Shown: positions 8,886 through 17,183, counted from the stretch's first letter. The stretch: DNA of 64,000 bases from Alloyangia pacifica (GCF_020524285.1 NZ_JAIVKX010000021.1:55070-119069); one strand, 5' to 3'. Numbers and translations are program-made. The notes: generated from the sequence alone by a model not told the origin.

Positions 8886-9908
8886 ATGCGGCACCTGTCG
8901 ACACTGCCGCTTTCCGCCGCGCTGCTGCTCGCTGCCGGTGCCGCGCTGGCGGAGGAATGTCCGCCTGCGCCGGAGCCGGTGGTGACGCTCGACTACGGCA
9001 GCCGCTACGCGGCAGATGACCCCTCGCGCTCGTCCATCGACCAGGAGAGCAACGCAGCGGTGAGCCGGGCTCTGCGGCCGATCGACGCCTTTATCCGCGA
9101 GCTCGTGGCGCAGTCCAACGCGGTGCTGGCCGAGGCGAACGCGGGTCCGGAACAAGCCGATTGCGTGCTGTCCCGGATCGCCGCCTGGGCCGGGGCCGAC
9201 GCGCTTTCCGATCTCGGCAGTTTCACCGCGCGGCTGTCGGTCGGCGCCCGGCTCTCGGGGATCGCCGAGAGCTATCGGCAGGTGCGGCCCCGGGCCACAG
9301 ACCTCGGTGCCGCCGCGGAGATCGAGGACTGGCTGACCCGGCGCAGCGCCGAGCAGATCGACTTCTGGGAGAAGGAGGCCACCTCGGGCGCGCGTGTCGG
9401 CAACCTGCGGGCCTGGGCGGCGCTGGCGGTGCTGCTGACCGGCGAGATCACCGGTAACGACATGCAGGTCGGCTGGGCCTCGGCCTCGGCCCTGCGGATC
9501 CTCTGCACGGCGCGTCCCGACGGAAGCCTGCCGCAGGAAACCAAGCGCGGCGGCTACGGGCTGCACTACCAGTTCCATGCCATCGCGCCGCTTGTCACCA
9601 TCGCCGCGCATCTGGACCGGCTGGGCCAGCCGATCACCCGCGGCTGCGACGGGGCGCTCGAACGCGTGGTCGGCTATGCGCTGTCGGACTATGCGGCGGA
9701 GGGGGCGCTCACCGAAGCCTATTCGGGCAAGCGCCAGTCCTATTTCGACGGCACCGAAACCCTGCAGCCGCACGAGCTGGCCTGGGTCGCGGCCTACCGC
9801 CAGCTCTTTCCGCAGACCGGCCTCGCCAGCCCGCTGGGCGCAGAGGCGCCGCTGAACAACTCCAAGCTCGGCGGAGACCAGCGGCTGCTCTGGACGGATG
9901 GCAGCTGA
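8886..9908 (+). CDS. AlgL-like polysaccharide lyase (PL5-type) with altered active site
   Basis: A 340-residue secreted protein (signal MRHLSTLPLSAALLLAAGAALA). Residues about 165-255 resemble the alpha/alpha-toroid of AlgL: GNLRAWAALAV where AlgL has its NNHSYWAA segment, and SLPQETKRGGYGLHY followed by HAIAPLVTIAAHL where AlgL has LPNELKRR...YHNYALPPL. AlgL trims misfolded or excess polymer in the periplasm. The Arg and the Tyr seven residues later of the lyase site are retained, but my alignment puts Leu at the catalytic His. It starts three bases after the scaffold gene (RBS inside its end) and is the last gene of the operon, facing the next gene tail to tail. Confidence 0.7.
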   Translation: MRHLSTLPLSAALLLAAGAALAEECPPAPEPVVTLDYGSRYAADDPSRSSIDQESNAAVSRALRPIDAFIRELVAQSNAVLAEANAGPEQADCVLSRIAAWAGADALSDLGSFTARLSVGARLSGIAESYRQVRPRATDLGAAAEIEDWLTRRSAEQIDFWEKEATSGARVGNLRAWAALAVLLTGEITGNDMQVGWASASALRILCTARPDGSLPQETKRGGYGLHYQFHAIAPLVTIAAHLDRLGQPITRGCDGALERVVGYALSDYAAEGALTEAYSGKRQSYFDGTETLQPHELAWVAAYRQLFPQTGLASPLGAEAPLNNSKLGGDQRLLWTDGS

Positions 9909-9932
9909 GGCCCGGTTTTCGGCAATGTGGTG

Positions 9933-11984
9933 TCAGGCAAAGAGACTGCCTTCGGTCATGCCGAGCAGGGTGATGCTTTCGTCGAGCCACGCCAGGTGCA
10001 GCGCCTCCTGTCCCTCCACGTCTTCCTCCCGGACCTCCAGCAGGCCGTCGCTTCCGCCGCCGGCAAGATAGATGCCGAGCGCCGCGTTCGCCTCGAGGCC
10101 GGCGCCGTTGAACAGCAGGCTGTCGCCCTCGCTCCGCGAGAAGTCGGTCACCAGCGTCGCGCCGCTCTCGGCGAGGAACAGGTCGGCCCCGGCGCCCCCG
10201 GTGAGCGTGTCGTCGCCGGTGCCGCCAGCGAGCGTGTCGTCTCCGGCCAGGCCGAACAGCGCGTCATTGCCCGCACCGCCGAGAAGCAGGTCGTCGCCGC
10301 CGCGCCCCAGCAGCCGGTCGTCGCCGGCGCGGCCCTCGATCCAGTCATCGCCAGAGCCGCCCATGACGTGGTTCGCCAGCGCGTTGCCGATCAGCTGCAG
10401 GTCCGCGATGCCGTCGTAGGTCACCGCCTCGAGGGCGTCGCCCAGCACACCCGATCCCGTCACATGCACCCGCTGCCAGCCGCTGCCGCCCTCGTAGACC
10501 GTGGCGGGCAGGCTGGATGTCTCTCGGTAGAGACGGCTGTCCGCATCGCGGTTCTCCAGCTCGGACACGGCAACCTCGACACCATCGAAGACCGCGATCT
10601 CGACATTGCTGAGCCGGGTCGTGAAGCCGTCGCCCGAGAGCGTGACCGTATCGTCCTGCCAGTGCACGCCGAGCCCGTCGAGCGGCTGCGCGAAGACGAT
10701 CGTATCGGTGCCCGCGCCGCCGTCGATCCAGTCCGCGCCCTGCGAGGCGATCACCGTGTCATGGCCGGTGCCGAGCCGGACCTCGTCGTTCCCCGCGCCG
10801 CCGATCACCATGTCCGCCGATCCCAGCGTCGAGATCGTGGCGCCATCCGCCGCCGCGGTGACCAGATCGGCGCGCACCGTGCCGACCACCTCGGAGAAGG
10901 TCACGCTGTTCAGGTCGGGATCGGTCGGCGCGCCGTAGCTGGTGCCGGGATTGAAAAACAGCGTTGCGCCGAGGAAGTCCTGCTCCTCGCCTTCGCGCAC
11001 CGAGCTTTGCACGTGCACGACATTGTCCCGGTCGAGCCCGCCGTGGAAATTGATGTCGCGGTTGGTCTCGGAAACCTCGATGAGATTCCCGATCGCCGTG
11101 TTGTAGGAGCCGAAGACCACCGCGTGCCGGCTGTCGAGCAGGGTGAGCTCGGTGAAACTGCTGTGGTAGACGTTGCGCAGCCAGAGCGCGTAGCCGTTGC
11201 CGCCCCCGCCCTTGTTGTGCGCGCCGGTCACCTCGAGCTCCGAGACGGTCAGCCCGATGCTGTCATCGACGGTCAGCCCGTTGGAGGCGGGCGCGCGGAT
11301 CTCGATATCCGCCAGCGTGCTGTTCTTGCTGCCGGCGACGAGGATCGCCGTGGCGCGCGTGGCATCGGGCAGCGTGTTGCTGAACTCGGAGGCGTCCGCT
11401 TCCGTGCCGACCTGCGTGAGGCTGAAGCCGCCCAGGGTGACGTTCTCGACCAGCCCGCGTTTCTCGACGGAGGTGGTCTGCGGGTCGTAGTCGAAGGCGA
11501 GTGGCGCCGAGAGGGTGACCCGGTCGCCCTCGACGGCGACCACCTCTGCCATCATCGTGCGCAGGGGCGTGTCCTTGCGCCAGAGCGTGTCGCCGATCTC
11601 GTCGAAGAATGCGTCGGTGTTTTCCTGCTCGAGGCAGATCACGTCGCCGGCCTGCAAGCCATGATCGGAGGCGAGCACGATCTCGGTGTCGCCCTCGGTC
11701 GCGGCCCGGGTTAGCGCCGTCTTGGCCTCGGCGATCTCCTGGTAGAGCGCGTGTCCGAGCTGGAACACCGGTTGCCCGCGCATCTCCTCGGTCACGGTGA
11801 TCTCGGTCTCGCCGACCCCCGCGCCGAGGAGCGTCAGATCGCTGCGCGCGATCACGATGGTTCTGTCGAAGACATAGCTGCCCGCTTCAAGCAAGAGTGT
11901 CGCGCCTTGCGGTGCCGTGTCGATGATGTGCTGAAGTTCTTCCGCGGTGGTTGCCGTGGCGACCACGATCTGCGTGCCTGTCAT
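9933..11984 (-). CDS. RTX exoprotein with parallel beta-helix domain (possible polysaccharide-modifying enzyme)
   Basis: A 683-residue acidic protein without signal peptide. Residues 1 to about 380 form a right-handed beta-helix of pectate-lyase/epimerase type (start TAEELQHIIDTAPQGATLLL, later NGLTVDDSIGLTVSELEVTG). About residues 400-440 and 545-615 carry calcium-binding RTX nonapeptides (GGSGDDWIEGRAGDD, GRGGDDLLLGGAGND, GGTGDDTLTGGAGAD). RTX proteins leave through type I secretion using a C-terminal signal; no transporter is in the window. Secreted AlgE-type mannuronan epimerases share this layout and the neighbouring operon supports that, but I do not see their DPHE active-site motif, so lyase or adhesin roles remain open. 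The ATG is at 11984 and the gene converges on the lyase gene. Confidence 0.7.
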   Translation of the reverse strand: MTGTQIVVATATTAEELQHIIDTAPQGATLLLEAGSYVFDRTIVIARSDLTLLGAGVGETEITVTEEMRGQPVFQLGHALYQEIAEAKTALTRAATEGDTEIVLASDHGLQAGDVICLEQENTDAFFDEIGDTLWRKDTPLRTMMAEVVAVEGDRVTLSAPLAFDYDPQTTSVEKRGLVENVTLGGFSLTQVGTEADASEFSNTLPDATRATAILVAGSKNSTLADIEIRAPASNGLTVDDSIGLTVSELEVTGAHNKGGGGNGYALWLRNVYHSSFTELTLLDSRHAVVFGSYNTAIGNLIEVSETNRDINFHGGLDRDNVVHVQSSVREGEEQDFLGATLFFNPGTSYGAPTDPDLNSVTFSEVVGTVRADLVTAAADGATISTLGSADMVIGGAGNDEVRLGTGHDTVIASQGADWIDGGAGTDTIVFAQPLDGLGVHWQDDTVTLSGDGFTTRLSNVEIAVFDGVEVAVSELENRDADSRLYRETSSLPATVYEGGSGWQRVHVTGSGVLGDALEAVTYDGIADLQLIGNALANHVMGGSGDDWIEGRAGDDRLLGRGGDDLLLGGAGNDALFGLAGDDTLAGGTGDDTLTGGAGADLFLAESGATLVTDFSRSEGDSLLFNGAGLEANAALGIYLAGGGSDGLLEVREEDVEGQEALHLAWLDESITLLGMTEGSLFA

Positions 11985-12160
11985 TCTGCCGTCCGAAGTC
12001 CTGCGGGGCGGCGCAAGCGGCCCCTATTTTTATGGTTGCTTCGGATGTGCCGGGAAAACGTGGCGGGGCAGGGGCAGCGGTGTGACGATAGGTCGAAATC
12101 CGGGGCCGGAGGGGAGGCGCTCTTTTGAGCGTCGCCTGAGGTGCGTTTTGCATTGCATAA

Positions 12161-12248
12161 GACGGTAGGGACGTCGGTCGAGTTCCTCTATCACCTTTTT
12201 CGGAAGACTTCGGCTGGAGTTTTCTAGCCGAGGCACTTGCGGGCCGCG
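12161..12248 (-). mobile_element. Decayed 3'-terminal remnant of an IS30-family transposase
   Basis: This stretch aligns base for base, with about one mismatch in five, to the end of the IS30-family transposase near 62945-63033. Read on the minus strand it still encodes a recognisable tail: LPKKVIEELDRRPYR against REKMMEEIGRRPYR in the better-preserved copy. Nothing of the rest of the transposase is present, so this is a scar. It lies exactly between the exopolysaccharide region and the conjugative region. Confidence 0.8.
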
Positions 12249-12434
12249 CAATGGCCCTTGCCCCCTGGCCTGTCTAGCAGCCGTGACCGGTGATCATCTG
12301 CCCTCGTCCATAAGTTTCCCGCCTGCGGAGAGCCGAGCTTGCAAGGTGCGGCCCTGTCTCCGCCAGCGTGTTTCGGACACTCAACATGACTCGGTCCGCT
12401 CTTCGCGACCGGTCGGCGCTAAAGCGCCGTCTTT

Positions 12435-12483
12435 CAAACAAAAAGCCGGCTTCCACTTTGCGGACCCTCCGGCTTTTGGTTTG
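12435..12483. terminator. Imperfect hairpin upstream of the SSB-like gene
   Basis: CAAACAAAAAGCCGG (12435-12449) pairs with CCGGCTTTTGGTTTG (12469-12483) around a 19-base loop, with one bulge. The arms carry A and T runs on the outside, as in bidirectional terminators. It could instead structure the single strand ahead of the leading-region genes. Nothing else is evident between 12249 and 12545. Confidence 0.5.
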
Positions 12484-12545
12484 ATCGCATCGCGGCCCGA
12501 TCTGCTCGTTTTTCACCGAAACACTCAAACTGACGGAGACACAAA

Positions 12546-12872
12546 ATGCGTACCTTTGCAGAATTTCAGATCATCGGCCGGGTCGGGAAAATCAAGGAAG
12601 TTGGCCCCACGCTGCGGGTGAGCATCGCCGCTGAATACGGCCGGAAAGATGATCACGGCGACTTCCAGCCACGCCCATTCTGGAACGAGGTCACCATCTT
12701 CAAGAACAGCGTCATCGGCTGGGCGAAAGAGAATATTGCCCCGGGCGACGTGGTCCACACCCGCGGTACAGTGCGCCAAAGCGAATACTCCAAGGACGGC
12801 CAGACCGTCTATGACGTCACCTTTGCCGCCAACGACTTCGACCTGCTGCGGAAGAAGGCTAGCGAGGGCTGA
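12546..12872 (+). CDS. Single-stranded DNA-binding protein (SSB-like, OB fold)
   Basis: A 108-residue protein with an OB-fold SSB pattern: FAEFQIIGRVGKIKEVG at the N-terminus, WNEVTIFKNSVIGWAKENI in the middle, then GDVVHTRGTVRQSEY. It is shorter than chromosomal SSB (about 160-180) and lacks the acidic C-terminal tail that recruits repair proteins. Short SSBs of this kind are common at the leading end of conjugative elements, where they coat the incoming strand. It is followed by a good terminator and stands alone. Confidence 0.8.
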   Translation: MRTFAEFQIIGRVGKIKEVGPTLRVSIAAEYGRKDDHGDFQPRPFWNEVTIFKNSVIGWAKENIAPGDVVHTRGTVRQSEYSKDGQTVYDVTFAANDFDLLRKKASEG

Positions 12873-12884
12873 ATCAAACGGGCA

Positions 12885-12906
12885 GGGCGGCCCACGGCCG
12901 CCCTTT
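12885..12906 (+). terminator. Rho-independent terminator of the SSB-like gene
   Basis: GGGCGGCC (12885-12892) and GGCCGCCC (12896-12903) form a perfect 8-bp stem with a 3-base loop, followed by TTT, 13 bases after the SSB stop codon. Confidence 0.75.
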
Positions 12907-13036
12907 CCGTGTCGTGAGCCCCACAGATCGGTGGCGAGAAAGCTCGATTGAGCCTCGCCGCCTTCGTGACAAGACCCGCATTCGGCAAGCTGCACAGCTC
13001 GCGGCGCAGATTCATCCCCAGTTGCAGGGGGCAGCC

Positions 13037-13046
13037 CTGTGGATAA
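13037..13046 (-). promoter_or_regulatory. Consensus DnaA box (TTATCCACAG)
   Basis: Bases 13037-13046 read CTGTGGATAA, the exact complement of the consensus DnaA-binding site. A single box is weak evidence for an origin and ten-base matches occur by chance, but its place in a gene-poor stretch is suggestive. Confidence 0.4.
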
Positions 13047-13493
13047 GAGCCCGCCTGGGCCTTCCTGCATTGGCGCTGGCCTAGCCTGCCCAAAAATCAG
13101 GCGTTGATCTTGGGCGACGCTCTGCGGGCTCGATGGCCCCGTTGCCCAAAGTCCCCCCTGACCGCGCCCGCCCCGCCTTCGGCCGGGCAGCAAGCCAGAC
13201 CTTCCCACAAGTCGGCTCGCCATCCTTCGCTATATGGGTGCGCTTCCGGCTCGCCGCCTGCAAGGCCCGAGCCGTCCCCTCGGCCGGGGGCGGGCTGGAA
13301 AGCTCTGGCGGATTGATCTGAGGAGAGCCGCGCGGGGCGCGCGTCTCGCATGGGGCCGAAGGGCAGGGCAGGGGCTCGACGGGCTGGCGCCCGCTCACCC
13401 CGGCCCTGACATGATGCTGTTTGTTTGTCCGCCCAACAGACCGGCCCCGGAAAGTCAAAAGACAAGCGCCGCCGCTGGCGTCGTCTCCGCCGG

Positions 13494-13537
13494 GGCCGTG
13501 TCCTCGCGCTGCGCGCTGCGGGCCGCACCACCCCCGT
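13494..13537 (+). repeat. Left arm of a dispersed inverted repeat around ardC
   Basis: Bases 13494-13506 (GGCCGTGTCCTCG) and about 13518-13535 (GCGGGCCGCACCACC and following) recur in inverted orientation at 14996-15037, separated in both copies by 11 unlike bases. The two arms bracket the ardC gene. Confidence 0.6.
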
Positions 13538-13706
13538 CTCCGATCCTTTGACTGTCCGTGTCCGGCCCGTGGGTCGGGCTTCGCCCTCTCCCACTCTGTT
13601 CCGCCGAAAACATGCGTTTCCGGTCAGACAGATTGGCCGAGGCGCAGCCCATCGGCGGAAGGCGGGCCCGGGGCCCCCACCGTCTCCACCACGAAGGAGG
13701 CCACAA

Positions 13707-14591
13707 ATGGCAAAGGCGAAGTTTGATGTTTACCAGCACGTCACCGATGAGATCATTGCGCAGATCGAGGCAGGCACACCGCCCTGGCGCAAGCCCTGGA
13801 CCGGCGGCGCAGGTGGCGCGCAGATGCCGGCCCGCTTCAATGGCGAGGACTATCGCGGCATCAACGTGCTGATGCTCTGGGCGACCGCCGCCAGCAAAGG
13901 CTATGTGTCGGCAGGTTGGATGACCTATCGGCAGGCGCAGGAGCTTGGGGCGCAGGTGCGCAAGGGCGAGACGTCGGCCACGGTGGTGAAGTTCGGCACG
14001 GTCGAGCGCGAGAATGACGACGGCGACGAGAAGAAGATCCCCTATTGCCGCGCCTACCGCGTGTTCAACTCCGACCAGATCGACGGCCTGCCGGAGGAGT
14101 TTTATACCCGCACGGAGCCGCCGAGGGATCTCGGCATCACGGCCGATCCGAAACTCGAGGCGTTTATTGCCCGCACTGGTGCGGCGATCCATTCGACCCC
14201 GGAGCCGCGGGCTTACTATGACATCCGCGCGGATCACATCCACATGCCGCCGATCGAGACGTTTCTCAGCGCGCAGGCATTCTATGGAACCGTTCTTCAT
14301 GAACTGACGCATTGGAGCGGTTCGGAAAAACGTCTCGATAGGTTCAAGCGCTTCTCCGACCGCACGGCCTACGCCTTCGAGGAATTGGTCGCCGAGATCG
14401 GCGCTTGCATGCTCGGGGTGCAGATCGGTGTGGCGCCGGAGTTCGACCAGAGCGCGAGCTATGTTGAAGGGTGGGTTGCTGCCATGAAAGGCGACAATCG
14501 CGCAATCTTCCGCGCCGCGTCGGAGGCGCAGAAGGCGGTGGACTTCATCTTGGCGGAGGCCGGGCGCAGCGCGGCCGAACAAGCCGCCTAA
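13707..14591 (+). CDS. ArdC-like antirestriction / zincin-domain protein
   Basis: A 294-residue protein with the ArdC layout: an N-terminal ssDNA-binding domain beginning DVYQHVTDEIIAQIEAG, the segment GTPPWRKPW, then GINVLMLW and the mid motif GWMTYRQAQELGAQVRKGE. The C-terminal metallopeptidase-like domain carries HELTHWSG (zinc-binding HExxH-like) near residue 198. ArdC proteins protect incoming conjugative DNA from restriction and possibly coat single strands. The ATG at 13707 follows a perfect AAGGAGG by six bases; longer upstream frames lack such a site. Together with the SSB it marks a conjugative leading region. Confidence 0.9.
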   Translation: MAKAKFDVYQHVTDEIIAQIEAGTPPWRKPWTGGAGGAQMPARFNGEDYRGINVLMLWATAASKGYVSAGWMTYRQAQELGAQVRKGETSATVVKFGTVERENDDGDEKKIPYCRAYRVFNSDQIDGLPEEFYTRTEPPRDLGITADPKLEAFIARTGAAIHSTPEPRAYYDIRADHIHMPPIETFLSAQAFYGTVLHELTHWSGSEKRLDRFKRFSDRTAYAFEELVAEIGACMLGVQIGVAPEFDQSASYVEGWVAAMKGDNRAIFRAASEAQKAVDFILAEAGRSAAEQAA

Positions 14592-14703
14592 GAGGTTTGC
14601 CACCTTGAAGCTGATGATCGGGCCTCGCTCAGGCGGGGCCCGTCAAATTTCGCGGGTTGGTCTCAGCGTCTGCGCCGCCGAGGCCAACCCGCGCGGGCCG
14701 GGC

Positions 14704-14904
14704 CTAGGCCCGACCCGGGGAAGATGAGGCAGGGATCGGCTCTTCGCAGATTAGGCCCATCTTGAAAGCGCCGGGGTTCTCCCAGGCAATTTCGGTCTCT
14801 CCTGTGTTCCACCGAAATCTCAGTCCCAGGAAGTGTTCTTCTCCTGCGTCATCGAGGTGAAAAACTTTGGAGATCGGGAAGGCATAGAGTTTCTTTGCCA
14901 GCAT
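14704..14904 (-). CDS. Small hypothetical protein
   Basis: A 66-residue reading frame with less biased composition than the shadows around it; it contains FPISKVFHLDDAGEEHFLGL and RFRWNTGETEIAWENPG, which look like a compact beta-rich fold. It lies opposite to ardC and directly downstream of it. I do not recognise the family. The ribosome site (GGGACAA) is weak. A GC hairpin at 14619-14642 separates it from ardC and could end both transcripts. Confidence 0.45.
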   Translation of the reverse strand: MLAKKLYAFPISKVFHLDDAGEEHFLGLRFRWNTGETEIAWENPGAFKMGLICEEPIPASSSPGRA

Positions 14905-14995
14905 GGTTCTTGTCCCAAATAGTTGAAGCCGGATAGCGCGCTATCCGGCCTGCCCGCCGGCGAGGCCGGGGGTAGCAAGGGCAGCAGAAATCGAC

Positions 14996-15037
14996 AGGGG
15001 TGGTGCGGCCCGCAGGCCTTGGGCCGAGGACACGGCC
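14996..15037 (-). repeat. Right arm of the dispersed inverted repeat around ardC
   Basis: The complement of 14996-15037 matches 13494-13537, with both conserved blocks and the same spacing. It lies in the 270-bp gap before a secreted-protein gene, in which I see no other feature. Confidence 0.6.
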
Positions 15038-15177
15038 CTGGCTATTTCTGTTGACCGCGCGAGGGGCTGCGCCCCTTAGCCCTGCCCATGCAGTTTTGCT
15101 TGCGGGCTTCGGTTTTCATTCCGGATGGGATGCCCTAGCGTAAGAGATGTACGCTTTGTGCTCAAAAGGAGTGTTTT

Positions 15178-15660
15178 ATGCGACGTTCATCATTCGGTGC
15201 ATTCATCGTCTCTGCGCTGATGCCGCTCATTGCACAGGCGCAGCAAGAGACCGGGACGCAGGAGGGGACCGCGGCGGGAGCTGCACCGGTGGTGATCTCG
15301 GATGTGATCTGGTCTCACAGTCTCCAGCGCGGATTGCCGGTGCATGATCTCGAGGGCCCCGGCGCAACGCTGCAGCTCGTCTGCGACCCGGATCGTGTCT
15401 TCGGCCCGCAGCCGAACGGGTCTTTCGCCGTGACCCTGCCGCAGGAGCGCGCGCCGGCGCGGATCGTGGTCCTGGCGCAAACCGGCGAGCAGGCAGCCTT
15501 CGAGCTCGAAGATGGCCGCGCCCTGCAGGCGAAGGCCGATCCCGATGCGTGGGCGACGCTGGTCGCCATCCTTGGGTCGAGCACCGAATTTGCCGTGGTC
15601 AGCGCGCATGATGCGGTGACTTGGAATGTGGACGAGGTCCTGACCGGCCCGTGTGAGTGA
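15178..15660 (+). CDS. Hypothetical secreted protein
   Basis: A 160-residue protein with a signal peptide (FGAFIVSALMPLIAQAQ) and a mature region without recognised domain; it has beta-rich stretches (ATLQLVCDPDRVFG, ARIVVLAQTGEQAAFELEDG) and a C-terminal Cys. The ATG at 15178 follows AAAAGGAGTGTTTT, a good ribosome site. It stands apart from the converging virC2-like gene. Function unknown. Confidence 0.65.
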   Translation: MRRSSFGAFIVSALMPLIAQAQQETGTQEGTAAGAAPVVISDVIWSHSLQRGLPVHDLEGPGATLQLVCDPDRVFGPQPNGSFAVTLPQERAPARIVVLAQTGEQAAFELEDGRALQAKADPDAWATLVAILGSSTEFAVVSAHDAVTWNVDEVLTGPCE

Positions 15661-15693
15661 GCCGGCACCGTGGGCAGAAGCCCAGGGCGGTGC

Positions 15694-16404
15694 TTATCCC
15701 ACCACTTTCCCCTCGTAAGCCGCCAGCGTGTCGAGACCGTAGAGCCGGAACAGTGCGCCGATGATCCGCGCGTCGGCGATGAGATCGAGCGGATCGCCGA
15801 TCTCCGCGCGCAGGGCGCGGACAATCTCGGGATCCGAATAGGCGTTCACGAAAAGACCGCCGCTGCCCTCGGCCCGCGTCAGGTTGAGATGCGTCTTAAG
15901 CCGCTTGCTGTCGCGTAGCGCGCTTGCGTGATCGAGACCCAGATACCTCTTGCGCGCCTGCTTCATCAGCGCCTTTTCGAGATAATCGACGCTGGTGCCG
16001 AGCCGCACCGCCAAAGCCTCCAGCCGCGCCATGTCGGCCGGCAGCCAGACCACGAAGCCACGCACGTTCTTCTTCGCTGGAGCCCCGGCCTCCTCGGCCG
16101 CCGCGGCTTGCCGCGCTGCCGCCTTCGGCTGCGCCCGTCGCCTCGGCTGCGGCCGCATTGAGCCCGCGGGGCTCTCCTTGCCAGTCGGGGCAAGGTCAGG
16201 AGTGACGTCGGCGCTTGCGTCGGCGTCGGGCTTGGGCTCGATCCTCGGCTCTTGCGGCTCGGGAGTGGCGCGGGCCGCGTAGCGGGCCGTGGACCCTGCG
16301 AGCCGGCTGCTCGCCTTTGCGTGCTCGGCGGCGTTTGGCAGCGCATGCGAGGTGCGCACGACACGGGACCTCTTGCGCTTTTCTGGCTTGGGATCGTTGC
16401 TCAT
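15694..16404 (-). CDS. VirC2-like ribbon-helix-helix DNA-binding protein
   Basis: A 236-residue basic protein. Residues 1-120 are low-complexity and rich in Arg, Ala, Pro and Lys. Residues about 120-236 hold the ordered part: GFVVWLPADMARLEALAVRLGTSVDYLEKALMKQARKR, consistent with the ribbon-helix-helix pairs of VirC2, then DPEIVRALRAEIGDPLDLI. VirC2 works with VirC1 at the overdrive/oriT to stimulate relaxase action. It starts at 16404, overlapping the stop of the ParA/VirC1 gene by four bases, as a downstream partner would. A ParB-like partition role is an alternative. Confidence 0.65.
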   Translation of the reverse strand: MSNDPKPEKRKRSRVVRTSHALPNAAEHAKASSRLAGSTARYAARATPEPQEPRIEPKPDADASADVTPDLAPTGKESPAGSMRPQPRRRAQPKAAARQAAAAEEAGAPAKKNVRGFVVWLPADMARLEALAVRLGTSVDYLEKALMKQARKRYLGLDHASALRDSKRLKTHLNLTRAEGSGGLFVNAYSDPEIVRALRAEIGDPLDLIADARIIGALFRLYGLDTLAAYEGKVVG

Positions 16405-17183
16405 TCTGCCGCCTCCCTAACGTCGATGACGGCAAGGAGTTCGTCGAGCAGCGCGTCGCCGCCGGCCAGGATGTCCAGCATGGCTCCGCCCTGCAGCCGC
16501 CCGGCGGGCTGGGCGTTCGCCGCCTCGGCGGCCACGCCGAGCGGACCCCAGGCCGCGATCTCGCGCCAGTATTTCGAGTTGGGGATCACGGTCAGCGCAT
16601 GCGGCATGTTCATGACCGCCTGTAGAGCGTCGCGATCGCGTGGCGTCAGGCTCGCGATGTCGAGATCCCCGGTCAGCACCGAGATCATCTTGGCTGGCAC
16701 TGCGGTCAGCACCGTGCGCAGCGCCGGGGTGGGGGAGTCGGGCGTGACGGTCTTGAGGATGTCCTCGAACCACTCGAGCGTCCGCTCGGCAATCGAGTAA
16801 TCCGACTGCTCGGGCCGGGTGGGGATCAGCACGAGATCGGTGGCAAGGATCAGGTCTTCGGTGTCAGCGTTGGCGCCCGGGCGGGTGTCGATCAGCACGA
16901 GATCATAGCCCTCGGCTTCCATGCGATCGTAGCCGTCGTAGATCTCATCCATATCCGCGACCGCGCCGCTGATGGTCAGCTGGTCGTGGCGCCAGGCGGG
17001 TTTGTCGATCTTGCCCCAGGAGGCGCGGTTGAAGCTGGCCTCCCAGCCGAGCGCTTGGGGGTCGGTGTCGACGTCGAAGATGTGGACCTTCATGCCGCGG
17101 GCGAGGGCGGCCGAGGCGAGGATGCGGGTCAGCGTCGTCTTCCCGCTGCCGCCTTTCATCATAATGGTCGAGATGGTCTTCAA
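16401..17183 (-). CDS. VirC1/ParA-family ATPase
   Basis: A 260-residue P-loop ATPase with the deviant Walker A MKGGSGKTTLTR at residues 9-20 and the Walker B region YDLVLIDTRPGANADTEDLI. It belongs to the ParA/MinD class that partitions plasmids or, as VirC1, gathers conjugative complexes at the pole and promotes relaxosome assembly. I place the start at the TTG at 17183 because GGAGG lies seven bases upstream and the protein then begins in the usual way, a few residues before the P-loop; longer in-frame starts run through repeated DNA. It is coupled to the VirC2-like gene by a four-base overlap. Confidence 0.85.
   Translation of the reverse strand: MKTISTIMMKGGSGKTTLTRILASAALARGMKVHIFDVDTDPQALGWEASFNRASWGKIDKPAWRHDQLTISGAVADMDEIYDGYDRMEAEGYDLVLIDTRPGANADTEDLILATDLVLIPTRPEQSDYSIAERTLEWFEDILKTVTPDSPTPALRTVLTAVPAKMISVLTGDLDIASLTPRDRDALQAVMNMPHALTVIPNSKYWREIAAWGPLGVAAEAANAQPAGRLQGGAMLDILAGGDALLDELLAVIDVREAAE

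Larger units (their letters stand above)
12907..13706. other. 800-bp GC-rich non-coding leader between ssb and ardC
   Basis: I see no supportable gene here; the several open frames on both strands lack ribosome sites and overlap one another. The stretch holds a DnaA-box match at 13037-13046, a structured GC-rich block and one arm of a dispersed inverted repeat (13494-13537). A strong AAGGAGG at 13694-13700 serves the next gene. It may act as a regulatory or single-strand initiation region of a conjugative leading region. Confidence 0.4.

Noticed and set aside
9927..11714. A 595-codon open frame on the plus strand
   Set aside because: It is the complement of the RTX gene; its repeated Val/Ala/Arg pattern simply mirrors the RTX codons.
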